Positions 8,008-16,093 are shown, numbered from the stretch's first letter. The stretch is DNA of 45,646 nucleotides from Microbacterium sp. (GCF_026393345.1 NZ_JAPLAI010000034.1:1-45646), one strand, 5' to 3'. The notes: a model not told the origin generated them from the sequence alone. Made by a program: numbers and translations.

Positions 8008-8083
8008 CATGTCCCACTTTCTGCCGTTATGAGCATGCCAAAGCGGCAGAAATCGGGACATGTTCTGCAGAAATCGGGACATG
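8008..8083 (-). repeat. Right 76-bp repeat block of the nuclease-fold unit
   Basis: Inverted counterpart of 6829-6904. Units lie at 8008-8026 (direct), 8044-8062 (inverted) and 8067-8083 (inverted). Both inverted units carry the same two-base change, giving GAAATCGGGAC where the left block has GAAAGTGGGAC. The 17-nt loop has the same length as on the left but a different sequence. The three short CCGCAGCCC repeats just beyond it (8089-8120) belong to the spacer before the oligopeptidase B stop codon. Confidence 0.95.
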
Positions 8084-8154
8084 CAGCATCCGCAGCCCGC
8101 CCGCAGCCCCGCCGCAGCCCGCTGTGGCCAGGCAGCGGGCCGAGCCCCAGTCCC

Positions 8155-10269
8155 TCAGTCGGCGACGCCGAGCACGTCGAAGAGCCAGGCCAACTCGAAG
8201 GCGCGCTCGTGCCAGGAGTCGTAGCGGCCGCTGACGCCGCCGTGACCGGCGACCATCTCGCACTTCAGCAGGGCGTCCGCGCCCACTTCGCGCAGGCGCG
8301 CCACCCACTTCGCTGGCTCCACGTACAGCACGCGGGTGTCGTTGAAGGAGGTGACGGCGAGGATGCGGGGGTACTGCACGCCCTCGCGGACGTTCTCGTA
8401 CGGCGAGTACGACTTCATGTACGCATACACGTCGGGGTTGTGCAGCGGGTCGCCCCACTCGTCCCATTCGATGACCGTGAGCGGCAGCGAGGGGTCGAGG
8501 ATCGTGGTCAGCGCATCGACGAACGGCACGTCCGCGAGGATGCCGGCGAACAGCTCCGGCGCGAGGTTGGCGACCGCGCCCATGAGCAGGCCCCCCGCCG
8601 AGCCGCCCTCGGCGACCATCCGGTCGGCGGTGGTGAAACCATGGTCGATGAGGTGCAGGGCGCAGTCGACGAAATCGGTGAACGTGTTGCGTTTGTGCAG
8701 CAGCTTTCCGTCCTCGTACCACTGCCGCCCCATCTCGCCGCCGCCGCGCACGTGGGCGACGGCGAAAACGACGCCGCGGTCGAGCTCAGACAGGCGGGCG
8801 ACCGAGAAGCCGGGCTCGATGGAGTGCTCGTACGATCCGTAGCCGTACAGGTGCACCGGACGCGGCGAGGCGCCGGGATCGCCGAACGAGCGCTTCCACA
8901 CCAGTGAGATCGGTACCTGAGCGCCGTCCTGCGCGGTGGCCCAGACGCGGGCCTGGCCGTAGTCGTCCGGGTCGTACCCGCCGCGCACCGGCTGGCGCTT
9001 GCGCAGCAGCAGCTCGCCGGTCGCGACGTCGTAGTCGAACACGGTCGACGGGGTGGTGAATGAGCCGTAGCCGAGGCGCAGCAGCGGCGGAGCCCACTCC
9101 GGGTTCCCGGCGGTGCCGACGGAGTACAGCGGCTCATCGAACGTGATCTCCGACACCGCGCCCGCGGCGTAGTCCAGCATCCCGAGCCGGGCGAGACCCT
9201 CGCGGCGGTAACCCACGACCCCCCAGTCGCGGAACGTGTCGACGCCGAGGAGGCGACGACCCGGCTCGTGCGGCAGCACGACGGTGCGCGGGCCCTGCGG
9301 GTCGGATGCGGACACCCGCACCAGCTCGAAATCCAGGGCGCCGTCGTTGTGGAGGATGTAGAACACATCCTCGCTGTCGATCACGGCGTGCGATGAGTCG
9401 TATTCGACGCCGTCGCGCCGCGGCCACACCACGCGCGGTGTGCCGCGGAGGTCGTCAGCATCGAGGATCCACTCCTCGCTCGTGATGGATGACCCGACGC
9501 CGATCACGAGGAACCGGTCGCTCCGGGTGAAGCCCGCGCCGACCCAATAGCGCTCGTCGGACTCGTGGTGCAGCGAGACATCGGATGCGGCATCCGTGCC
9601 GATCTCGTGCAGCCACACCGTGTCGGGACGCCAGGCATCGTCCATGGTCGTGTAGACGATGAAGCGGCCGTCGGGGGAGAGGGACGCTCCGGCGAAGGTG
9701 CCCTCGATGACGTCCGGCAGGGTCTCGCCGGTGCGGAGGTCACGCACGCGCAGCGTGTACCGCTCGTCGCCCTCGAGGTCGACGCCGTACAGCAGCAGAT
9801 GGCCGTCGGTCGACACCTCGAACGAGCCGAGCGAGAAGAACTCCTGGCCGTCGGCCTCCTCGTTGCCATCTAGCAGCACCTGCTCGCCCGGCACCGGTTC
9901 GTCGGGCGACAGCTGCGGCGGCGTCCAATCGTCGGGCGACGCAAGGGGCGCCCGGCACTGGATGCCGTACTGCTTGCCCTCCACGGTCCGGCCGTAGTAC
10001 CACCAGTCGCCGCGACGGGTCGGCACCGACAGGTCGCTCTCCTGCGTGCGTCCCTTGATCTCCTGGAAGATCTTCTCCCGTAGGCCCGCAAGGTGGGCGG
10101 TGCGCGCCTCGGTGTACGCGTTCTCCGCTTCGAGGTGCGTGCGCACGCGGTCGTCGTCCTTCGCGCGCAGCCATTCGTAGGGGTCGGCGAACTCGTCCCC
10201 GTGGTGCACACGGGGGGAGGGCTCGCGGGCGGGGAGCGGCGGGAGGACGTCAGAGGCGGTGTCGGTCAC
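8155..10269 (-). CDS. ptrB: Oligopeptidase B (prolyl oligopeptidase family, S9A)
   Basis: This 704-aa serine peptidase should cleave short peptides after Arg or Lys in the cytoplasm. An N-terminal seven-bladed propeller (about residues 75-420) precedes the alpha/beta hydrolase domain. The triad is visible: Ser557 in GGSAGG, Asp644 in NDTRVLYVEP and His676 in GHGGVSGRY, with spacing like that of E. coli oligopeptidase B. The HVRGGGEMGRQWYEDGK block upstream of the nucleophile is a family hallmark. It starts at GTG 10269, six bases after a minus-strand TAGCGT, which suggests a leaderless mRNA. It has no signal peptide. Its 3' end faces the right repeat block of the nuclease-fold unit. Confidence 0.92.
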   Translation of the reverse strand: MTDTASDVLPPLPAREPSPRVHHGDEFADPYEWLRAKDDDRVRTHLEAENAYTEARTAHLAGLREKIFQEIKGRTQESDLSVPTRRGDWWYYGRTVEGKQYGIQCRAPLASPDDWTPPQLSPDEPVPGEQVLLDGNEEADGQEFFSLGSFEVSTDGHLLLYGVDLEGDERYTLRVRDLRTGETLPDVIEGTFAGASLSPDGRFIVYTTMDDAWRPDTVWLHEIGTDAASDVSLHHESDERYWVGAGFTRSDRFLVIGVGSSITSEEWILDADDLRGTPRVVWPRRDGVEYDSSHAVIDSEDVFYILHNDGALDFELVRVSASDPQGPRTVVLPHEPGRRLLGVDTFRDWGVVGYRREGLARLGMLDYAAGAVSEITFDEPLYSVGTAGNPEWAPPLLRLGYGSFTTPSTVFDYDVATGELLLRKRQPVRGGYDPDDYGQARVWATAQDGAQVPISLVWKRSFGDPGASPRPVHLYGYGSYEHSIEPGFSVARLSELDRGVVFAVAHVRGGGEMGRQWYEDGKLLHKRNTFTDFVDCALHLIDHGFTTADRMVAEGGSAGGLLMGAVANLAPELFAGILADVPFVDALTTILDPSLPLTVIEWDEWGDPLHNPDVYAYMKSYSPYENVREGVQYPRILAVTSFNDTRVLYVEPAKWVARLREVGADALLKCEMVAGHGGVSGRYDSWHERAFELAWLFDVLGVAD

Positions 10270-10275
10270 CCCTTC

Positions 10276-10281
10276 ACGCTA
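10276..10281 (-). promoter_or_regulatory. -10 box of oligopeptidase B gene (leaderless type)
   Basis: Minus-strand TAGCGT, 6 bases before the GTG start at 10269. It matches the TANNNT leaderless pattern of the window. Confidence 0.55.
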
Positions 10282-10365
10282 ACCGAGCCACGCCCGGATG
10301 TGGCCGAACCGTCACTGCGCCGAGTTGACCGCACGCCTCGCCGGTGAAACGATTGTGGACGGCCC

Positions 10366-10394
10366 GGTTACCGGATGCTGTATCTACGGTGAAC
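10366..10394 (-). promoter_or_regulatory. Possible PHO box upstream of the phosphate transporter gene
   Basis: On the minus strand GTTCACC (10394-10388) is followed at 22-base phase by GGTAACC, with a poor middle unit between. Actinobacterial PhoP boxes are 11-bp direct repeats built on GTTCACC. One good and one fair unit were found, so this is only a candidate. The rest of the 10270-10455 gap holds the two divergent promoters. Confidence 0.25.
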
Positions 10395-10455
10395 TGTTCG
10401 TTCGCACCGCCGATCACCTCGGCACTTCCCGCCCCCCGAGAACCGAAAGCGAACG

Positions 10456-11736
10456 GTGGAAACCGCTGCCCTGATCGTCATCCTGGTCATCTGTCTGGCG
10501 CTGTTCTTCGATTTCACGAACGGGTTCCACGACACGGCGAACGCGATGGCGACCCCGATCGCCACCGGCGCTTTGAAGCCCAAGGTCGCGGTGCTGCTCG
10601 CCGCCGTCCTGAACCTCGTCGGTGCGTTCCTGTCGACCGAGGTGTCGAAGACCATCTCGCACGGCATCATCCGTGAGGATCAGATCACCCCCACGGAGTT
10701 CCTCCCGCTGATCTTCGCGGGGCTCATCGGCGCGATCACCTGGAACATGCTCACGTGGCTGCTGGGTCTTCCCTCGAGCTCCTCGCATGCCCTGTTCGGC
10801 GGTCTCATCGGCGCGACGCTCGTCGGTGTCGGGGTACTGGCGATCGACTTCGGCGTCGTGCTGAGCAAGGTCGTGCTTCCCGCACTGATCGCCCCGTTCA
10901 CCGCGGGAGTCATCGCCTTCGTGACCACCAAGGTCGCCTACGCCATGACGCGGCGCTACGACGGCAAGCCCGATGGTCGCGACGGGTTCCGCTGGGGGCA
11001 GATCTTCTCGTCCTCGCTGGTCGCCCTCGCCCATGGCACGAACGATGCGCAGAAGACCATGGGTGTCATCACGCTCGCGCTGATCATGGCCGGCTGGCAG
11101 AACTCCACGCAGGACGACCCGCAGCTCTGGGTCATCCTCGCCTGTGCGCTCACGATCGCCCTCGGCACGTACATGGGCGGCTGGCGCATCATCCGCACCC
11201 TCGGCAAGGGCCTGACGGACGTCAAGCCCGCTCAGGGGTTCTCCGCCGAAGCGTCGACGGCCTCCACCATCCTCGCCTCGTCGATGTTCGGTTTCGCGCT
11301 GTCGACCACGCAGGTCGCGTCCGGGTCGGTGATCGGCTCCGGCCTCGGCCGTCGCGGGTCCACCGTGCGCTGGCGCACCGTCGGTCGGATCGGGGTGGGC
11401 TGGCTGCTCACGCTGCCGGCAGCGGGTCTCGTTGGTGCACTGGCCGCGCTCATCGTCGCGTGGCTCGGCGAGTGGGGCATCCTCGTTGACACGATCCTCG
11501 CCGTCGCGGTAGTCGGATTCATGTTCTGGCGCTCGCGGCGGTCCGCGGTGACGTCGGGGAACGCGATGAGCGAGGTCGCCGCATCCGGCCGCGCGATCAA
11601 GGTCAAGCGCAACCCGCCGCCCACGCGCCGTCAGCGGATCGTGCAGCGGGAGCTGGCGAGGGCCACGCGCGCCGCCGAGAAGGAGCAGAAGCGCGTCGAC
11701 GCAGCTGCCCGCCGGGAGAAGGAGGGTCGGCTGTGA
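10456..11736 (+). CDS. pit: Inorganic phosphate transporter, PiT family
   Basis: This 426-aa membrane protein co-transports metal-phosphate with protons. The PiT signature FTNGFHDTANAMAT lies at the N-terminus, and its repeated counterpart ALAHGTNDAQKTMG lies in the second half, giving the usual pseudo-twofold arrangement. About ten transmembrane segments are visible. The C-terminal ~60 residues form a basic, Arg/Lys/Ala-rich cytoplasmic tail that is longer than in E. coli PitA. The GTG start 10456 has a weak ribosome-binding site (GAAAG). The stop codon overlaps the start of the next gene by 4 bases, so the two are translationally coupled. Confidence 0.9.
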   Translation: METAALIVILVICLALFFDFTNGFHDTANAMATPIATGALKPKVAVLLAAVLNLVGAFLSTEVSKTISHGIIREDQITPTEFLPLIFAGLIGAITWNMLTWLLGLPSSSSHALFGGLIGATLVGVGVLAIDFGVVLSKVVLPALIAPFTAGVIAFVTTKVAYAMTRRYDGKPDGRDGFRWGQIFSSSLVALAHGTNDAQKTMGVITLALIMAGWQNSTQDDPQLWVILACALTIALGTYMGGWRIIRTLGKGLTDVKPAQGFSAEASTASTILASSMFGFALSTTQVASGSVIGSGLGRRGSTVRWRTVGRIGVGWLLTLPAAGLVGALAALIVAWLGEWGILVDTILAVAVVGFMFWRSRRSAVTSGNAMSEVAASGRAIKVKRNPPPTRRQRIVQRELARATRAAEKEQKRVDAAARREKEGRL

Positions 11737-12068
11737 CCGTCGAGATCGACTGGCTCGCGTTCATCGAGGTGTTCGTTGCGGCCCTCGTGGGCGCCGTGCT
11801 CGTGGTGGCGTTCTACGCGCTGGCCCTGCGGATGCTGGTGCGCTCGGGTCACGCGCCCGTCGTCGCCCCGGCGGAGTTCACCGACGCCATCACTGTCGTC
11901 AGCGAGAAGCAGCTGGCGAAGGCCGCGAAGGCCGCGGCGAAGGCGGCCCGGAAGAGCCCGTTGACCGACGGGCAGAAGCGCCTGTCGCTCGTGGCCGCCT
12001 ACGCCTCGTTCGCGGTGTGCGGACTTGCCGTGCTCGCCAGCCTCGCGTTCATCGTCTTCGGGCACTGA
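11733..12068 (+). CDS. Small two-helix membrane protein coupled to pit
   Basis: This 111-aa protein starts at GTG 11733, which overlaps the pit stop codon (GTGA). Residues 8-33 form one hydrophobic helix and residues 88-108 a second. Between them is a cytoplasmic-looking Lys/Ala-rich stretch (KQLAKAAKAAAKAARK) that may form an amphipathic helix or coiled coil. I do not recognise a named family. The tight coupling suggests an accessory subunit or regulator of the phosphate transporter; this is inferred from position only. Confidence 0.75.
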   Translation: MTVEIDWLAFIEVFVAALVGAVLVVAFYALALRMLVRSGHAPVVAPAEFTDAITVVSEKQLAKAAKAAAKAARKSPLTDGQKRLSLVAAYASFAVCGLAVLASLAFIVFGH

Positions 12069-12101
12069 GCCGGCGGACACCGCGACGTCGGTGTCGACCC
12101 C

Positions 12102-12107
12102 TAGGCT
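12102..12107 (+). promoter_or_regulatory. -10 box of the metallophosphoesterase gene (leaderless type)
   Basis: TAGGCT, 6 bases before ATG 12114. There is no Shine-Dalgarno sequence in between. Confidence 0.55.
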
Positions 12108-12113
12108 TTCGGG

Positions 12114-13043
12114 ATGAACGACGTCACCCAGGCCCGCGATGACGCGGTGCGGTTCGGTCAGCATCCGGCCGCAGCGCGCGTGCTGCTCCATCTCAGCGAC
12201 ACCCATCTGCTGGCGGGCAACCGGCCGCTCGGCGGGCGCTACGACACGGCGGCGAACCTGCGGCACACCCTCGAGGTGGTCGAGCGGATGGACCTGCGAC
12301 CGGACGCGATCGTCTTCACCGGGGATCTCACCGACCTCGGCGAGCCCGAGGCCTACGCGGCGCTGCGTGCCGCGGTCGAACCGGTGGCGGAGCGCCTGGG
12401 CGCCCCCCTGGTGTGGGTCGCCGGGAACCACGACGAGCGCCCCGCGCTGCGGGCGGGCCTGCTCGACGGCCCCGCCACCGCGGAGCCGATCACGGGGGTA
12501 TGGGACCTCGGGGGCCTTCGCCTCATCGCGCTCGACTCCAGTGTTCCCGGGTGGCACCACGGGGACCTCGACGACGCTCAGCTGCAGTGGTTGGCGGGGA
12601 TCCTCGCGACGCCCGCGCCGCTCGGCACGATCCTCGCCCTCCACCATCCGCCGCTCCCGAGCCACATCCCGTTCTTCGACATCCTGGAGTTGCGCGACCA
12701 GCCACGACTCGCCGCGGTGCTCGCCGGCACGGATGTGCGGGCGATCCTCGCCGGCCACCTGCACCACGCCACGAGCGGGACGTTCGCGGGCATCCCGGTG
12801 AGCGTCGCCTCCGCCACCTGTTACACGATGAACCTCGCCCGGCCGACCGCGGAGATCAACGGCATGGATGCGGGGCAGTCGTTCCAGCTCGTCCACGTCT
12901 ACGACGACACCATCACCCACGCCGTGGTGCCGGTCGTGGAGGCGGAGACGGCGACGGCTTTCGACGCCGCGTGGATCGCCCGGATGTCGGCGCTCACCCC
13001 CGAGGAGCGGCTCGAGGCGTTCTCCCGGAAGCCGGCGCGCTGA
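12114..13043 (+). CDS. Calcineurin-like phosphoesterase (CpdA-type cyclic nucleotide phosphodiesterase family)
   Basis: This 309-aa cytoplasmic enzyme has the complete dimetal motif set: SDTHLL (D-x-H), FTGDLTDLGE (GDxxD), VAGNHDE (GNHD), LALHHPP (H) and LAGHLHH (GHxH). These bind two metal ions in class III phosphodiesterases of the CpdA group, which hydrolyse 3',5'-cAMP. Substrate assignment within the family is uncertain, because related proteins hydrolyse other phosphodiesters. The N-terminal ~20 residues precede the core without a signal sequence. It is probably transcribed as a leaderless mRNA. Confidence 0.85.
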   Translation: MNDVTQARDDAVRFGQHPAAARVLLHLSDTHLLAGNRPLGGRYDTAANLRHTLEVVERMDLRPDAIVFTGDLTDLGEPEAYAALRAAVEPVAERLGAPLVWVAGNHDERPALRAGLLDGPATAEPITGVWDLGGLRLIALDSSVPGWHHGDLDDAQLQWLAGILATPAPLGTILALHHPPLPSHIPFFDILELRDQPRLAAVLAGTDVRAILAGHLHHATSGTFAGIPVSVASATCYTMNLARPTAEINGMDAGQSFQLVHVYDDTITHAVVPVVEAETATAFDAAWIARMSALTPEERLEAFSRKPAR

Positions 13044-13113
13044 CCTGACGGGGTGTCCGGTGCAGGCGCGCACACTCTCCACAGCGGCCAGAGCCCGCGG
13101 GTCCGCCCGAGGC

Positions 13114-13119
13114 TAGGCT
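13114..13119 (+). promoter_or_regulatory. -10 box of aspA
   Basis: TAGGCT, with a predicted leader of about 32 bases before ATG 13158 that includes an AAGG ribosome-binding sequence. Confidence 0.45.
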
Positions 13120-13157
13120 CGGAGCACCCACCGGCAGACGACCCACAAGGACGACGC

Positions 13158-14636
13158 ATGGACACGGACGCGACGGCGCGTACCCGCACCGAGACCGACT
13201 CACTGGGATCCATGGAGATCCCGTTCGACGCGTACTGGGGCATCCACACTGCCCGCGCGCTGGAGAACTTCCCGATCGCGAAACGACCGATCTCGGTTTA
13301 CGCCGACCTCGTCACCGCACTCGCGATGGTGAAGCAGGCCGCGGCGCGGGCCAATCGTGACATCGGGGTGCTCCCCCCGGAGAAGGCTGCGCTGATCGAC
13401 CGCGCGGCGCAGCGCGTCATCAACGGGGAGTTCCACGACCAGTTCGTCGTCGGCGTCATCCAGGGCGGTGCCGGCACCTCGACGAACATGAACGCCAACG
13501 AGGTCATCACCAACATCGCCCTCGAGCTCGCCGGCCGCCCTAAGGGCGACTATGGCTTCCTCTCGCCGATCGACGACACGAACCGCGGCCAGTCCACGAA
13601 CGACGTGTACCCCACGGCCATCAAGGTCGGCCTCTCGCTCACGCTGCAGAGTCTGCTCACCGAGCTGCGGCTGCTCCGGGAGGCGTTCAGTGCGAAGGCG
13701 GCCGAATTCCACGACGTGCTCAAGGTCGGGCGCACTCAGCTGCAGGACGCCGTCCCGATGACCCTGGGGCAGGAGTTCCACGGCTTCGCCACTACCCTCG
13801 GCGAGGACGAGAACCGCCTGCGGGAGAACGCCTGGCTGCTGCACGAGGTGAACCTCGGCGCCACCGCGATCGGCACCAAGATCACCTCGCACCCCGACTA
13901 TGCCGCGACCGTCGTCCGGCACCTCCGCGACATCTCCGGTCTCGACCTCGAGACGGCCGACGATCTGGTGGAATCCACCAGCGACACCGGCGCCTTCATG
14001 TCGTTCTCGTCGTCGCTCAAGCGCAACGCGATCAAACTGTCGAAGATCTGCAACGACCTGCGCCTGCTCTCCTCGGGGCCGCAGGCGGGACTCGGCGAGA
14101 TCAACCTGCCGCCGCGCCAGGCCGGGTCGAGCATCATGCCCGGCAAGGTGAACCCCGTGATCCCCGAGGTCGTCAACCAGGTGGCGTTCGCCGTGGTCGG
14201 CGCCGATATGACGGTGACCATGGCGGTGGAGGGCGGACAGCTGCAGCTGAACGCGTTCGAACCCGTCATCGCGCATTCGATCTTCCAGTCGATCACCTGG
14301 ATGCGGCAGGCGATGTGGACGCTGCGGGTCAACTGCGTCGAGGGCATCACCGCAAACCGCGACCGGCTCGGGGCGATGGTCGGGTCCTCGGTCGGGGTCA
14401 TCACCGCGCTGACCCCCTTCATCGGCTACGCCGCGGCGGCCGCACTCGCGAAGACCGCGCTGCTCACCGGACGCAGCGTCGCCGACCTGGTGGTGGAGGC
14501 GGGCCTGATGAGCCGCGAAGAGGTCGTCAAGCAGCTCTCGCCCGCCCGCCTGTCGGGTCTGGAGGCGATCACCGCGGCCATTCCGGTGGTCCGCGATCCG
14601 CATCCGCACGACGCACCTGTGGACTCGCGCCCGTAG
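13158..14636 (+). CDS. aspA: Aspartate ammonia-lyase
   Basis: This 492-aa member of the aspartase/fumarase superfamily reversibly deaminates L-aspartate to fumarate and ammonia. Characteristic blocks are AYWGIHTARALENF near the N-terminus, QGGAGTSTNMNANEVI, RGQSTNDVYPTAIKVG, and the mobile loop signature GSSIMPGKVNPVIPE with the catalytic serine. Fumarase C has the same folds, but the aspartase-type openings (DxYWGIxTxRAxENFxI) and the QGGAGTSTNMN block favour aspartase. ATG 13158 is chosen because of the AAGG and the promoter just upstream. The enzyme is about 25 residues longer at the N-terminus than the minimal family core. Confidence 0.9.
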   Translation: MDTDATARTRTETDSLGSMEIPFDAYWGIHTARALENFPIAKRPISVYADLVTALAMVKQAAARANRDIGVLPPEKAALIDRAAQRVINGEFHDQFVVGVIQGGAGTSTNMNANEVITNIALELAGRPKGDYGFLSPIDDTNRGQSTNDVYPTAIKVGLSLTLQSLLTELRLLREAFSAKAAEFHDVLKVGRTQLQDAVPMTLGQEFHGFATTLGEDENRLRENAWLLHEVNLGATAIGTKITSHPDYAATVVRHLRDISGLDLETADDLVESTSDTGAFMSFSSSLKRNAIKLSKICNDLRLLSSGPQAGLGEINLPPRQAGSSIMPGKVNPVIPEVVNQVAFAVVGADMTVTMAVEGGQLQLNAFEPVIAHSIFQSITWMRQAMWTLRVNCVEGITANRDRLGAMVGSSVGVITALTPFIGYAAAAALAKTALLTGRSVADLVVEAGLMSREEVVKQLSPARLSGLEAITAAIPVVRDPHPHDAPVDSRP

Positions 14637-14651
14637 CGGAGGCGCCGGCCC

Positions 14652-14657
14652 TAGGCT
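14652..14657 (+). promoter_or_regulatory. -10 box of the PrsW-type protease gene (leaderless type)
   Basis: TAGGCT, 7 bases before ATG 14665 and only 15 bases after the aspA stop codon. Confidence 0.55.
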
Positions 14658-14664
14658 GACCGCC

Positions 14665-15867
14665 ATGAGCCAACCCGGGCACCCGCCGCACGACCCTCGC
14701 TTCGCTTCCCCGCTCGCGCAGCCGACCCTGCTCGTGCCGCCGCCGGTCGCGCCCCCGCGCCCGGTAACGCCGCGGATGGAGCTGCCGCGGGTGCGGCGTA
14801 CGGGTGCCGCATCCATCTGGATCTTCGCGCTGCTCGCCGTGCTGCTCGTGGTGCTCGTGGCCTACTTCCTTGCGGCGATCGGGCCCGGCTCGTCGCTGGC
14901 CGGGATGCTGCTCGCGCTCGTGCCGCTGGTGGCCGTGTTCTTCGCCCTGCGTGCCGTCGACCGGTGGGAACCGGAACCGCGGTCGCTCCTCGCGCTGGCC
15001 GTGGGCTGGGGCGCGATCGCCTCGGTCGTCATCGCCCTCGGCGTCGACCTGCTGCTCATCCTCGCCTTCGGTCAGGCTGACACGTTCCTCGCCGAAGCGT
15101 TCAGCGCGGTCGTGCAGGCGCCCATCGTGGAGGAACTCGCGAAGGGTCTCGGCGTGCTCCTCATCCTCCTCGTCGGCCGCCGCGCTTTCGACGGACCGGT
15201 GGACGGGATCGTCTACGGGGGTCTCGTGGGCGCCGGGTTCGCCTTCACCGAGAACATCCAGTACTTCGCGATCGCCATGATCGAGGGCGGGACCGCGGAA
15301 CTCGGGACGGTGTTCTTCCTCCGCGGCATCCTGTCGCCGTTCGCGCACGTCATGTTCACCGCCGTGACCGGTTTCGCCGTCGGCCTCGCGGTGCGCCGGG
15401 GCGCGCGCGGCGGCGGCGTGTTCGGTGCCTGGCTCGTCGGCCTCATCGGTGCGGTCGCGTTGCATGCGCTGTGGAACGGCTCCGCGACCTTCGGCGATTT
15501 CTTCGGCCTGTACGCGGCGCTGCAGGTGCCCCTGTTCATCCTGTTCATCCTCGGGATGCTGGCGCTCCGCCGTGAGGAGGCGCGCCTCACCCGGCAGCGC
15601 CTCGGCGACTACGCCGCGACCGGCTGGTTCACACCCGAGGAGGTGCAGATGCTGGCGACCGCGCCCGGGCGCCGGGCAGGTCTCGCCTGGGCGGCCCGCC
15701 TCCCCGGCGACCGCCGCCCGCAAATGCGCGCGTTCATCCGCGAGGCGACCGCGCTCGCCGCGGCGCGCCAGCGGCTGGTGTCGGGCCGCGACCCGAAAGC
15801 AGCGGTGGAGGAGAAGGTCCTCCTCGACCGCGCCACCGCCGCCCGCGCTGCCCTCTTCGCCCGCTGA
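14665..15867 (+). CDS. PrsW-family intramembrane metalloprotease
   Basis: This 400-aa polytopic membrane protein has a Pro-rich cytoplasmic N-terminus of ~45 residues and then seven or eight hydrophobic segments. The three PrsW motifs are present: VEELAKG (EExxK), GFAFTENIQYF (FxxxEN) and SPFAHVMFTAVTG (H within a helix). A later HALWNGSA is also typical. PrsW proteases do site-1 cleavage of an anti-sigma factor (RsiW in Bacillus), and the family is related to CAAX proteases. No anti-sigma gene is nearby. A charged cytoplasmic C-terminal tail of about 80 residues is extra to the catalytic core. Confidence 0.87.
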   Translation: MSQPGHPPHDPRFASPLAQPTLLVPPPVAPPRPVTPRMELPRVRRTGAASIWIFALLAVLLVVLVAYFLAAIGPGSSLAGMLLALVPLVAVFFALRAVDRWEPEPRSLLALAVGWGAIASVVIALGVDLLLILAFGQADTFLAEAFSAVVQAPIVEELAKGLGVLLILLVGRRAFDGPVDGIVYGGLVGAGFAFTENIQYFAIAMIEGGTAELGTVFFLRGILSPFAHVMFTAVTGFAVGLAVRRGARGGGVFGAWLVGLIGAVALHALWNGSATFGDFFGLYAALQVPLFILFILGMLALRREEARLTRQRLGDYAATGWFTPEEVQMLATAPGRRAGLAWAARLPGDRRPQMRAFIREATALAAARQRLVSGRDPKAAVEEKVLLDRATAARAALFAR

Positions 15868-15900
15868 GTGTCGCGGCGGCCCACGGCGTCGCCGGATTCG

Positions 15901-15960
15901 GGGATGTCACGAGATCCGGACCGCGCACCCGCCATTCGCCCCGAATTTCGTGACATCTCC
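15901..15960. repeat. Intergenic palindrome after the PrsW gene (GATGTCACGA family)
   Basis: GGGATGTCACGAGATCCGG at the left end faces CCGAATTTCGTGACATC at the right, with a 20-25 base spacer. The core GATGTCACGA pairs perfectly over 10 bp and the rest pairs with mismatches. There is no U-tract. It may act as a terminator, but its layout resembles REP-like palindromes. Confidence 0.7.
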
Positions 15961-16051
15961 GATTCTCACGACGGAGACGAGCGACGGACGGCGGTACGGA
16001 TACGGCGACAGCTTGCCGCATCCCCGTCATGAACGCGTAACACCGCCCGGG

Positions 16052-16057
16052 TAGCGT
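16052..16057 (+). promoter_or_regulatory. Putative -10 box of the adenosine deaminase operon
   Basis: TAGCGT, giving a predicted leader of about 30 bases with the ribosome-binding sequence GGAGGA before ATG 16094. Confidence 0.4.
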
Positions 16058-16093
16058 CTGAACCGATCAGTTCATAGCTCTCCGGAGGACCCG

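Larger units (their letters stand above)
6829..8083 (+). mobile_element. Candidate element: PD-(D/E)XK gene between 76-bp inverted hairpin repeats
   Basis: A 1,255-bp unit lies between the converging 3' ends of pfkA and oligopeptidase B. It consists of a 76-bp block, one gene (7020-7943) and a second 76-bp block that is the inverted copy of the first, equal in length base for base. The blocks are composite (direct, direct, inverted). I see no clear target-site duplication at its edges. It could be a mobile element, a REP-like family with its resident gene, or an immobile locus with paired regulatory hairpins. The symmetry is observed; mobility is inference. Confidence 0.6.

Noticed and set aside
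6815..8100. Target-site duplications at the edges of the nuclease-fold unit
   Set aside because: The flanks share only GATGC/GCATC in inverted, offset positions, which is part of the over-represented GGATGCGG motif. No direct duplication is convincing, so transposition is not proven.
8089..8120. Tandem CCGCAGCCC repeats as a CRISPR or minisatellite
   Set aside because: Three imperfect 9-mers without spacers of regular size. This is simple GC-rich sequence. No CRISPR-like array exists in the window.
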